Assembly (NCBI GenBank): GCA_045837725.1
Contig: JBEWZL010000149.1
Location: 1 to 64,000, forward strand
Length of the DNA: 64,000 nt
From: Vermamoeba vermiformis
Taxonomy: Eukaryota > Tubulinea > Echinamoebida
Direction: 5' to 3'
Shown here: positions 17,587 through 27,492 of the stretch, piece after piece
Position numbering within the stretch: position 1 is the stretch's first letter
Layout: every line of letters starts with the position of its first letter
Translations under genes and position numbers: made by a program
Notes under the pieces: generated by a model
Database searches by the model: none
What the model was told of the DNA's origin: nothing
What the model saw: the letters and a program-made list of their open reading frames with translations, nothing else

Positions 17587-19800
17587 TTATTTAAAAAAAT
17601 TGGGATCATAAACCATGTCAACAGGGACCCAAGTTCCATGTTTAAACTCTTCCTTGTAAAATATTGCAGCACCAACAACTCTCTGGCTCCATTGAGTGTT
17701 GAATTTAGTTGACATTGTGAGGGACTTTGCATCATTAGCAGAGCTACTAAAAATTAGCACTGGAGTGGAAAAGTGGGAAAGTAAACCTACCTTGTTGCAA
17801 CTAAGTTTATGCTTGTTTGAAAATCTCTGACATTCTGGTTCAGAATTTTGGTTGCAAGGTCATTTACATTCTTGTTGTCTGCAGCTGAAGGTGCCAAAAA
17901 TGAAGCACCAGTATATGCCATTGATATTCTGTGTTGCCTTAGTTAAACTTTTACAAAATGAAGTTATTACCTGTAATTATCTGATTGGGTAATTAACACA
18001 GACACAATTTGTCCAACAGAGACATTGTTGTATGTGGCAGTGTATTCCAAAAGCTTTCCAAATTGTACAAATTGGGAGCTCTTGTGTTTGGAGTCTATTA
18101 CCACCACTGCAATTTCAGAATCAATCGAAGCAGATTCAAAATCTAGCACTCGTGCAGTTGATTCACTTGCTACTATAAATTTGCCTGCTCCATACTAAAT
18201 ACTAGTTTAAAACCAAAACAAAGGATGATTTCCACTTACACTTGACAAGTGAGCATTAGCACCAACATAAGCAGAGATACCATGCAAATTGAGAGTTGAT
18301 ATGCAAGAGCCACTGTCCTTGTTGAAAAAATATAACAAAGAACCGTGTCTAATGACAACATAGTTCTTATGAAGTAATGGAGAAACAAAAGCATAACTTC
18401 CCCCTGACAAAGAAGTCAAAAACTTCTTTGCCGTTCGGGTGGCCACATCAATTATCAGCCAAGAGTTGGCCAGTACAATCAATAACTGGTTTGAAACAGA
18501 TTAATTAACTTTAACAGAGTAACAGACAAGCTTACGTGTGACTCATCGAAATAAAATGTTGCCGAGTCCTCTTGCGACAAAGGAAATGCCATTACTTCTT
18601 TATCACTCTCAGTATCAAGGATATGAATGTTGTCTTTTGACGCCGACTTGAAAACGAAATACTTTCCGACGAGTTGACACGCGTCAACGTAAAGCGGAGA
18701 CTTCCAGTGGTGAACAGTATAATGACCGGTGACGAGATCGATGATAAAATACTCTTGGTTGCTAATATAATATTATAAATCTTGATATCATTGGTCGACC
18801 AAATAAAAGGTACGCACCGAAGAACGGCAATAGTTTGGCACTCCACATTAGAGTTTGCGAGCCACATAGCTTCCTCGTCCGCCTCTATTTTACCGTGTTA
18901 CTAAATGAAATAAATCGAGTCAAGTAAGCTTACTGATCTCGGTGATCGTAACACTCTTAGCTTCCTTGCTGGAGCGATCTGTGATTAATAGAGTTCGCTT
19001 GCAATTGAAACTACCTGGTGCGTAGTCCTAATAGCATAAAACTTAATCGAAAAACGACTAGTAAAACGTTGCTTACTGTGCTAACGATATACTTTGAGGT
19101 AAGTAGTGCCTTTGGGTTCGGCAAAGTAACAGGAGTTCGCACCCAAGTCTCCAAATTGATGATTTCATGCGACATAAAGTGCGTGAACCAAAAAGAACTG
19201 AAATAGCGCGGTTAAGTCGTTGACGAAGTAGGAATTTCAGGTACCTGTAATTCTCAAACTCCGCCCAGGTGATGAGCACCTCGTTGCCAGCAATTGAACA
19301 ATATGCTTCTATCGTACCGTAACGCCTTTGTCCATCGCGCGAGGTAGCAAAGGCGCGAGACAAAAATCTATTGAACAATAGTTCAGAAAAAGTAAAGTAA
19401 TTTAATTATGTTAGAACTACCTGTTGTTTTCCATATTCTTTCTAACGACATGGTACTTCAAGGCGTAGACTTTCCAAGACTCGTACGTATTTTGAAGTTG
19501 CCCACGCGTATGACACAACCCCTAAATACTTATTTTTAATCATTTGGGAACTTCCCAACTCCATGATTGAATTTATAGAATTTGTATTTCGATCCAATTT
19601 CCTATTAAAGACTCGAACGGTCAATAATAAAGCATTAAATAATTTTTACGTAATTAATTAAAATTTACCTGCCAAATTAAATCGTTTTTAAGGTTCTCAT
19701 TCCACGTTTTGCAAACCGCCTCGAGCTTGACTGCATCGTCAGGTTCAACAATAGCAACGACTAAAGCGAAGAGATCTAATGGTAAAGCTGACCAGCTCAT
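17587..19800 (-). CDS. F-box protein with a probable beta-propeller C-terminal part
   Basis: The ATG is at 19,798-19,800 and the TAA at 17,587-17,589. Residues 1-45 are an F-box: 'LPLDLFALVVAIVEPDDA' followed by 'KLEAVCKTWNENLKNDLIW', the Skp1-binding motif of SCF ubiquitin ligases. About eight further exons follow. They include 'ESWKVYALKYHVVRKNMEN', 'TIEAYCSIAGNEVLITW', 'LIIDVATRTAKKFLTS' and 'LLYFFNKDSGSCISTL', whose spacing resembles degenerate WD-like blades. The likely role is a substrate receptor of an SCF ligase; the substrate is unknown. The intron after the second exon is ambiguous because one frame there meets a stop. No hairpin element is present although the gene is only 1 kb from the element-rich region. 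Confidence 0.75.
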
Positions 19801-19958
19801 TTGTGTTGATCCGTAAACCGGTGAAATAATTAATCCCGAAAAGCACGAAAGTAATTGTTGGTGGTTATTTCGTTATTTCCTTTCTTAACAATTTAACGAT
19901 AAAGCTATTCGGATAAAGTTATTTATTACATTCGCTTTGAGCACAACCTAATCCGGGC

Positions 19959-20114
19959 TCACTTAGGCTTTTGCCACCAGGTCAGCTTCTCGTCTTGAAC
20001 TTTCGGCTGCGATTTTATATTGCTAGCTAGTGGATATAATTTACCGGTTTTAGGACAAAAGTAAACGCGGTAATGATGGAGCACTGAGTTGCAACGGGAC
20101 ACAAATCTAACCAT
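19959..20114 (-). CDS. small basic ORF, 51 residues, uncertain
   Basis: ATG at 20,112-20,114; reads 'MVRFVSRCNSVLHHYRVYF', 'CPKTGKLYPLASNIK' and ends 'LTWWQKPK'. It has a mature-looking composition and could be a small mitochondrial protein or the 3' exon of the ORF just upstream. Joining the two would need a 22-bp intron, shorter than any other here. No family was recognised. Confidence 0.35.
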   Translation of the reverse strand: MVRFVSRCNSVLHHYRVYFCPKTGKLYPLASNIKSQPKVQDEKLTWWQKPK

Positions 20115-20115
20115 G

Positions 20116-20420
20116 TTAGGGGCTGTTAATGATACGAGCGAGAACCTGAGACATATGATTATTGTACCTGTTTGCGTCGCGTATTTTGTTTTTGTAAGCG
20201 GCGGATAGGCAATAGTAGCCGACGCATGCCAAGGAAACGGCTAAAGGGAGGAGTGCCGACGAATCACCCTCAATATTATCGAGATAGAACGATAATTTAT
20301 TCGATTTTCCAAAGTAGGCAACGGGATTACCCTGCAGTACGAAGATCAGTTTCAGATCAAGTGTCAAGTTAAGTCGGTGTCCTTACTGCTTCCGTTGGCC
20401 AAAATATATTTACCCATGCT
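20116..20420 (-). CDS. small single-pass membrane protein, uncertain 5' end
   Basis: The open stretch encodes 'GNPVAYFGKSNKLSFYL', then a hydrophobic helix 'LLPLAVSLACVGYYCLSA', then the basic 'AYKNKIRDANR'. The topology resembles small mitochondrial inner-membrane subunits, but no family match is certain. An upstream ATG near 20,420 ('MGKYILANGS') may be its first exon, through an intron beginning GTAAGG, though the phase does not fit cleanly. It has about 80-100 residues. Confidence 0.35.
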
Positions 20421-20429
20421 ACTAAATTG

Positions 20430-20934
20430 CATAACAAAAGTGCGCTTAATATGACTGAGGAACGCAAGTTAGTAACCAAAAGAAAAAATTTATGTGTTTC
20501 TCACTCACGCAGGGATCTCCGCTTCTCACGCTGTAAAATCTTGTATTCTTCTCGTAGATGCGTTTCAAAAATTACAATATCTAAATGAAAACGTAAAATT
20601 AATATTCCGAAACAAGATCCGCAGTTTTAGGGATCCAAAAAACCTCCAGAACAGCCAAAATTAATTAAAAAATTAAATTAATTTCTTTGATTTATTTAAT
20701 GACTTGCCCTGTAGTTGCCTCCTCCGATCCAGTGTGAAAGTCTGTTTTGCAATTGCTTCTGCCTGTCTAACGTCGTTATGACTCGCCATTGCTTTTCCTC
20801 GTCATTAATTGCGTATTACAATTTTGGTGACGTATTGCAGTCCGCTGAAGGACTGGCAAAAAAAATGACCGAAATCTTGTTCCTAATTCATTTTATTTAC
20901 AATTTAAATATATTCCAGGGTAGTATTCGCTAAG
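20430..20934. other. intergenic stretch with no supported gene
   Basis: AT-rich. An ATG at 20,451 with a possible intron (GTTAGT ... CACGCAG) could give a 30-residue peptide, which I do not consider supported. A short GC-richer stretch at 20,700-20,830 has no open frame of note. Confidence 0.4.
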
Positions 20935-22188
20935 TTATTCGTGACTCGGCTCGGATTCCTCCGATTGATCTTGGTCCACCATTGTCACACCGTCGGTGGG
21001 TTGGGTCAAGGCACCCATTTGCTGCTGCGGCATTGGGAATGAAATGACATATGGCCGTCCTTGTTGTGCTTGTTGAAGTGCCATAAGCTGTGAAGTAGCG
21101 TTAAAAACGAATGAGCCTGAAATTTCAGCAGCTGTTTAGGGCTGCGACACGTACCTGTTGTTGCGACACCATGAAGACGGTATTGCCACCGTGAGCGTCG
21201 GGTAAACTGTAATACTGCGGCATGTACTCGCCCATGCCCTGCACCAGTCCCATAGCGCGCAGCTCGTCTGCAGATTGCTGCTGTTGTTGCTGAATAAACT
21301 GAAGGTAAATTACGTGTACAAATGCAATTGATAACAGACTACGATGCAGGCCGCCAAGTAGGCTCCTCAACCAACGCTCAATGCTAAAAATGATTTGCTT
21401 TTGTGAGAACTTACTGCTTTCTTGGGTTTGACAACGTCCTCTCGTGGCACGATGTCGATCAAAAAGTCATAGCTGTCTGTCTTCGCTACCGCCAGTGCCA
21501 CATCGTTTTTCTATTCGCGGTTAAGAACGTAAATTAGCGATAAACCAATAATAAACGGCAATAATTAGCTACCTGTAATGTCTTCCTTCGGTTCTCATCT
21601 GTGTTCAACCATGCCCGCAACGTCAATTCTCGCAAAAATAATTCGCAGGCCTTTGAAAATAAATCGAGTACTTCGGCACTAATCATCTGTAGAATAAGAC
21701 GTTAGTACGCGGGCGAATTAATCATGAAGTCTTGGAAAAACAGTCCTCTTGTTAAAATATCGATTATAAACCGTTAATAATTCCAAAAATATTATGACAA
21801 ATATTTCTACAATAAATTACGTTCAAATTTAGCATTTTCGGCAGATCGAACAATAATGAAAATTGTTCATAATAATTAAATAAAGCTTACCTTGACGTCT
21901 TCATCTGACTTCATAATTTTTTTAATTCTTGAAAGTGGTAACAAGTGGTTTTTAAGTTCAGGGCCGGACATAGCTTCAATCTCTTGGGAGATCTGCTGCC
22001 AAAAGCTGTTTAAATTTAAACTCTGTTGATACGCTGCCGGTAATTGAATGCCCTGTGGGGCTTGTGCGGTAGGTTGAAACCGATCTCCAACCAAATTTAA
22101 CAGAGGATCGGTTTGCACCGAAACAGCATGATCTCCGTTGGTCGGTGCCTCTTCATGATTATTATTATTAATTGGCCTATCTGTCATT
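20935..22188 (-). CDS. NFYC: NF-YC, subunit C of the CCAAT-binding factor
   Basis: The ATG is at 22,186-22,188 and the TAA at 20,935-20,937. Exon 1 ends at 21,891 and the histone-fold core continues over two more exons. The core reads 'FWQQISQEIEAMSG', 'LPLSRIKKIMKSDEDVKM', 'ISAEVLDLFSKACELF', 'ELTLRAWLNTDENRRKTLQ' and 'DVALAVAKTDSYDFLIDI', essentially textbook NF-YC/HAP5. It dimerises with NF-YB through the H2A-like fold, then recruits NF-YA to bind CCAAT boxes. The C-terminal part is Gln-rich ('FIQQQQQQSADEL', 'MPQQQM'), as expected for its activation region, and ends SEESEPSHE. It is divergent from the SH3 gene with 102 bp between start codons. Confidence 0.95.
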
Positions 22189-22290
22189 ATCGTATCATGC
22201 GTGTTTTTCCAAAGGTCAGCGCGGGGACAAAAACCAAAAAAGATTGACACACAAATCAAATATTTTTTTCAATTCAAATAACAAACACAA

Positions 22291-22986
22291 ATGGCTGCTA
22301 AGGGTCCTCCTGGTCCAGTTAAAGCTCCTGTAAAAGTCGGTGCTCCTGGCCCTGGTACTCCACCTAAGGTCGGCGCTGGTCCACCAAAGGTTGGTCCCGG
22401 TGCTGGACCCGTATCTCCAAAAGGTCCATCTGGCCCCGGCGCTGCTCCTCCAAAGGTCGGCGCGCCTGGTACAGGTGTTCCCCCTAAGGTAGGCGCCCCT
22501 GGCCCTGGAGTACCACCCAAAGTCGGTGCTCCTGGTCCTGGCGTTGGTCCTAAAGTCGGAGCTGGACCACCAAAGCAAATCGGCGCTGGAGCTCCTGGAA
22601 CTCCTCCTAAAGTCGGTGCTCCTGGTCCTGGAGTTGGTCCTAAGCAACCTGGCCCTGGCGTTGGCGGTGCTCCTAAACAGGCACCTCCTCCACAAGCCAC
22701 GCAGCCCCCTCCAAAACCTGTATCTGCACCGCCTCCAAGCTCCTCGAACGACGACGACGATGACTGGGGAGATGATGAACCTCAACAAAAGCTCGAGTAC
22801 GAAATGGGAGAGGTTATTCAAGATTATATCCCCGAGAAACCTTTAGAAGAGTTGACGCTCATCAAGTACGACCTCGTCTACGTGTTCAAGAAGGGGCCCG
22901 GTCCTTTCTGGGAAGGCGAGACTAAGGGCGTGTATGGCAAATTCCCTGCTAAGTTCGTCAAGTTGCTTGGAAACGCCAAGAAGTAA
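22291..22986 (+). CDS. collagen-like Gly/Pro/Val repeat protein with a C-terminal SH3 domain, 231 residues
   Basis: A single exon. Residues 1-130 are imperfect repeats of PPKVGAPGPG, rich in Pro, Gly and Lys. Then comes a Pro-rich linker, an acidic patch DDDDDWGDDEP (about 155-165), and a C-terminal domain with 'LTLIKYDLVYVFKKG', 'FWEGETKGVYGKFPAKFV' that fits the SH3 pattern (aligned Leu, W-x-G, G-x-FP, and V at the end). SH3 domains bind PxxP peptides, so the protein could self-associate through its own repeats. A role in actin or endocytic scaffolding is plausible from composition but is inference. No signal peptide. Confidence 0.8.
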   Translation: MAAKGPPGPVKAPVKVGAPGPGTPPKVGAGPPKVGPGAGPVSPKGPSGPGAAPPKVGAPGTGVPPKVGAPGPGVPPKVGAPGPGVGPKVGAGPPKQIGAGAPGTPPKVGAPGPGVGPKQPGPGVGGAPKQAPPPQATQPPPKPVSAPPPSSSNDDDDDWGDDEPQQKLEYEMGEVIQDYIPEKPLEELTLIKYDLVYVFKKGPGPFWEGETKGVYGKFPAKFVKLLGNAKK

Positions 22987-23555
22987 TGCTTCGGTAATTT
23001 TCACAATTAATCGAAAAATAATCATTAAAAAATCAGATAAAATGCTGAATATTACGTCCATTTTACCCATTGCGAGGACGTAAGATTTAGCACGTTATTG
23101 ACGTGTATTAAATAGAAAAATAAACAAATTAATTTATAGAATATCTTTCCCAAAGATACGCAACCGAAAATCCTGACAACAACGGGAAAACACAATACAC
23201 TAACCAATATAGTTTATGTGATATTCATTTTTAGCATGAATACAGCGAGTTACTATTGGAGTATCGGCGAAAATCTTCGGCCAATCTCAGAAAATCTCGA
23301 TTGCAAGGTTGTGCCAATATTAATAAAAGGTAAAAGTGAATTACAGTAACCTTAACATTAGCTGTTTTTAATTCCCCGCTTTTGAAAGCATTCAGTAAAC
23401 TGTACAGATGAGATCGCCAAAGAGTCACGTGTAAATATCTCCAATTGCTATTCCAGTTCCTCACTAACAACAATTTTTGCAGTTCTTTTATTAATAACGC
23501 AGTGCAATACCTAATTAAATAAATCATGTCTGACACCGCTGTCGTGTGAAGTACT
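22987..23555. other. convergent intergenic stretch, 3' untranslated regions
   Basis: It lies between the stops of the SH3 gene (plus) and the cyclophilin gene (minus). AT-rich with AATAAA-like signals near 23,110-23,130. I see no gene or repeat. Confidence 0.5.
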
Positions 23556-24601
23556 TTAGAGCTCAGTCTTGATATCTTCTTCAACGGGAACAGGGAGCTC
23601 GCCAGAATCAGCAATAGTGACAGTCTTAGAGGGCTTGCCGCTGCCACTACCTTGAGCTTCGATGGCCTTGACGACGTCCATGCCTTCCAAGACCTCACCG
23701 AACACGACGTGCTTGCCGTCCAACCACGAAGTGACCACAGTGGTGATGAAGAATTGTGAGCCGTTGGTGTCCTTGCCTGTGGAATGAATGAGCGGTGAGT
23801 ACACGCGTGCGTTATTAATTGTCTGTCAATCAATGCTGATATTTAACCGATGCAATGATGTGCACATTGCGTTGCCACACCACAAATAGATGCATCTGGC
23901 ACTACGACATGCAAAACAACACGTACCAGCGTTAGCCATGGAGAGCAAACCGGGCTTGTTGTGCTTCAACTTGAAGTTTTCATCAGCGAACTTGGCACCA
24001 TAGATGCTTTCGCCACCAGTACCATCACCGCGAGTGAAGTCACCACCTATTTGATATGTGGATCAGGAACAATTCCTACCACGGCTCAGATCAAGGCGCT
24101 GCTTACCTTGAATCATAAAGTTGGGGATAACGCGGTGGAAAGTGGAGCCCTTGTAGTGCAAGGCCTTGCCGCTCGAACCAGTGCCCTTTTCACCTGTTTC
24201 GGGTAAGTATTAAGTTTCGCCACGTCACAAATTGCGGATTTGAAAATATTTCAAAAATTGTATTCTAGCGTCGTATAAAATTAAAATTAATGCTAAAAAA
24301 AATAATGCTTACCAGTGCAAAGAGCGCGGAAGTTTTCGACGGTCTTAGGGACAGTCTTGCCGTACAAACCCATAACGATGCGACCAGCGGCTTCACCACC
24401 GATCTCAACATCGAAGTAGACCTTGTTAGTGATCTTAGGACCCTATAAAAAAATTATTTGAGTCATATGCTCACGTTTCTTCCAATTTAGCGAATTTCCT
24501 TCTCGATCGAGCTGGTTACTCACCTTCTTGGCCTCAGCGACCCACAAGAAGACAGTAGCGATGACGAGCACCGACAAAATAACGTTGAACTTGATAGCCA
24601 T
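23556..24601 (-). CDS. PPIB: ER-lumenal cyclophilin B-type peptidyl-prolyl isomerase
   Basis: The ATG is at 24,599-24,601 and the TAA at 23,556-23,558; five exons. Residues 1-25 are a signal peptide ('[20 protein letters not shown]'). The catalytic domain shows 'FRALCTGEKG', '[16 protein letters not shown]', '[19 protein letters not shown]', '[19 protein letters not shown]', with the active-site Arg (FHRVIP), Phe (SQFFIT), Trp and His in place. It interconverts cis and trans proline peptide bonds during folding of secreted proteins. The protein ends IKTEL, close to the KDEL retrieval signal, which with the signal peptide argues for the ER. Family length is normal, about 215 residues. Confidence 0.95.
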
Positions 24602-24790
24602 GTGTTGCTCAAGCAAAAGAAATTCTAGCAAATTCAAACAAAGGAAAACGAATCTTTTAGTAGCCACAACAAGACTCATCTAATTTATACACATCAATGA
24701 CGGAGGAGAGGTAGCAATATGGATAATAATGATGGTTGCAAATACACACTGCGATTTCAAGACGCAGATGAGAGCGAGAAATACCAATCG

Positions 24791-27450
24791 ATGGTTGTCT
24801 CGACGTATAATCGCGGCACTTTATTGAAAGCAAATTCAGCGTATTTTGCAATGCCTTTTCAACGAGGAACAGTCGGCAGGTAACAATCAGAATTACCGAT
24901 CGAAGTGTAAATTTAAAAATTAATTCAAAAGACTACTAAATGATATCTTTAACGCGCTCAATTATTTAATATTTATTTTTAGTAACCTCGCGATCATTGA
25001 TCAATTATTTACTGGCAACTCGTTCAATGACAACAAAGTGCCCTTGCTCTCTGGTAATTACACAGTCCCTAACCGTATTTATATTAATTAATACCCCTGT
25101 TAGGTCATAAGAACACGATCAATGACTTCAATTTTCACCCTTTCAACGAGAATATTATAGCCACCGGTAGCGAGGACAATACTACCAAAGTAGGGCGATT
25201 GTAATTGAACTAATCAACAATTTCTAATCATAATTGTGTTTGTGTTTTGTTAGCTGTGGAAAATTCCTGAAGTTGGTTTTTTTGACGATATCAACACTCC
25301 TGTGGCAAATTTAGCACTGAAACGCAGTGTTCTCGGGGTAAGTTGTCTCGTCTCTATCGATTCAACTACTCATCTCTAACGTGCAGGTCGAATTCAATCC
25401 CGTGGTCGATAATATTCTGGCAAGTCTGACTAAAGATAAAGTGCTGCATGTGAGCGACATTGAGCACGAATGTACAGTGGTTCGTCAACATAATTTGAAA
25501 GTCGAGGCCCTCTCACACTAACCTTGAACAGTTCTCTACGGTGCAAGTAGATACAGACGTGAGCTCATGTGCGTGGGATCACAATGGAGGACTCGTGGCA
25601 GTGTTCGGCAAGGCCATCAACATTATTGACCCGCGCAAGAAAGAAGTGGCTCTAGTACGTGTGCATTTAAGATTCGAATGCAGTATTGACGACGTGTTGA
25701 TTAGAAAGGACCTGGTCACGGAGGACCTCGCATGGGCTTCAAAGTACAGTGGCTCGAAGGATTAAATCGATTGCTCACGACGGGCGTCAATAGTCAGATC
25801 AATCGCGAGATTTGTCTTTGGGACTTGCGACGCGGTGACTTGGTGCAAAAGATGCACTCCGAAGAGATCGACAACAGCAGCAGCACATTAGTGCCCTTCA
25901 TGGACTCGAGCGCTGGAATATTGTATCTCTTTGGCAAGGTACGTTAGCCAGCTATACCATCGCAAACAGTTATTCTAACGACACGAAGGGCGATCGCATT
26001 GTGCACTGTTTCAGAGTCGAGGACGATTATCCGTACTTCACTCGTCTGGCTGATTATCAGACCACACAACCGATGCAATACGTTGCATTCATGCCCAAGA
26101 AGGTGCTTGATTTCTCGCACAACGAAGTGGCTCGATTCTTGAAGCTCGGACACAACAACATTGTGGAGCCTGTTCGGTGCTTTGTGGCCGACAAGGTACC
26201 TTGATGATTGCATTTGCCAGCTGAGATAATAACCTCAATTATAGGAGGAAACTAACTCGTCCGAACATTTATTCTACGAAGAGTTTTTCCCGTACTTTCC
26301 TGCAACAAAACCATCGCTCAGCAACAACTCGTGGATGAAAGGCGAACAAGCAACGCTCATCAAAAAACCTGTCACCGTTGGTACGTCCACTCAATTGACG
26401 AATTTCATTGGATCTAACCTTCAACCAGGGCTGTATGGCATTGGCGATTTTGCGGACAAAGAGTTCGCGGATTTGACGCTAGAATTCGAAGATTCAAGTC
26501 AGATCAAAGTTCATAAATTTGTCTTGTGGGCTCGATCAGCAAAGTTCGAGCAGCTCCTTCACTCCATTAATAGCAACCGACTGCCCATGCCTGGTGTGTC
26601 GGTAGGGCCACGAGATTAGTCGATTATTTTAAACTAATTGCTGTGGTTTAGAGAGTGATCTGCGAGGCGTTCTTGGGTTATTTGTACACCGACAAAATCA
26701 CAGTGAATCACGAAGACATCAACAGTCTCGTGCAGTTCGTAACAGATTTCGAGTTAAATGACTGGCGAAAAGAAGAGTTGTTGAAGCGACTAGACGCCCT
26801 GACAAGATACAAAATCGTGCCGTACAAATCAAGTTTTGTGGAAGATCTGAAAAAGACGTACAACAACGAACAGGCATTCCCAGACTTTGAGGTTAGGTTA
26901 GCTAATGATAATCACGTGCTTAAAGTCCACAAGGTAATTATCACGTAGTTAGTGCAATCAAGGTTATTAAACTCCAATTCAGAGAGTGCTTTACTCGCGA
27001 TCGACCTACTTTGAAACAGTGTTGACGAGTGGCATGGCCGAGGCTCAGAATAGCTTTATGACATTTGGTGATCTTTCGTTCGAAGTCGCCGAGCTCATTA
27101 TGCATTACCTCTATTTCAACGACGCCGACTTTGCACCGAACATTGTCCTTGACGTTTGGAATGCCGCGTTATGCTACAACATCAAATCGTTGCAGAATGA
27201 ATGCGAAGCTATTTTGAAATTAGCAATCGATGAAGACAACTGCATTAGTCTGCTATTGATAGCGCATCAGTACAATTCGCGACTGACGTATTTGCTCATC
27301 AATTACATCGTCGATAATTATCCCTACTTGATCACCAAGCCAGACGTGTTCAAAGAGCTGAGCGAAGATCTCAAAAGCAGGATTACAGAAAAATTACCAG
27401 CTTCGATGGATCAAAGCATTCGTGACAAATATATAAACATCGCTAAATGA
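24791..27450 (+). CDS. coronin beta-propeller fused to two BTB/POZ domains
   Basis: Start at 24,791; about a dozen exons; TGA at 27,448. The N-terminal 400 or so residues are a coronin propeller: 'LSGHKNTINDFNFHPFNEN', 'IIATGSEDNTTKLWKIPE', 'VEFNPVVDNILASLTKDK', 'AINIIDPRKKE', 'ICLWDLRRGD', 'GILYLFGKGDRIVHCFRVE', and the coronin C-terminal extension 'EPVRCFVADK ... FFPYFPATKPSLSNNSWMKG'. Instead of the usual unique region and coiled coil come two BTB domains: 'FADLTLEFEDSSQIKVHKF' and 'FPDFEVRLANDNHVLKVHK', each followed by a helical BACK-like part. Coronins bind F-actin and Arp2/3; BTB domains dimerise and can bind Cullin-3. The fusion may link actin to ubiquitylation (inference). The usual N-terminal coronin motif (RSSKFRH) is not evident. 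Confidence 0.88.
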
Positions 27451-27492
27451 GTTGCGAAGGATCGATTTATTATTACCCCACTTCAACGCTCT

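Noticed and set aside
22216-22821. Arg/Ser-rich and Gly/Pro-rich minus-strand frames opposite the SH3 gene
   Set aside because: They mirror the repetitive plus-strand codons. The plus frame has the domain match and the start context.
23231-23833. 200-residue open frame overlapping the cyclophilin gene on the same strand
   Set aside because: It is a shifted-frame shadow of the last cyclophilin exon continuing into the 3' untranslated region.
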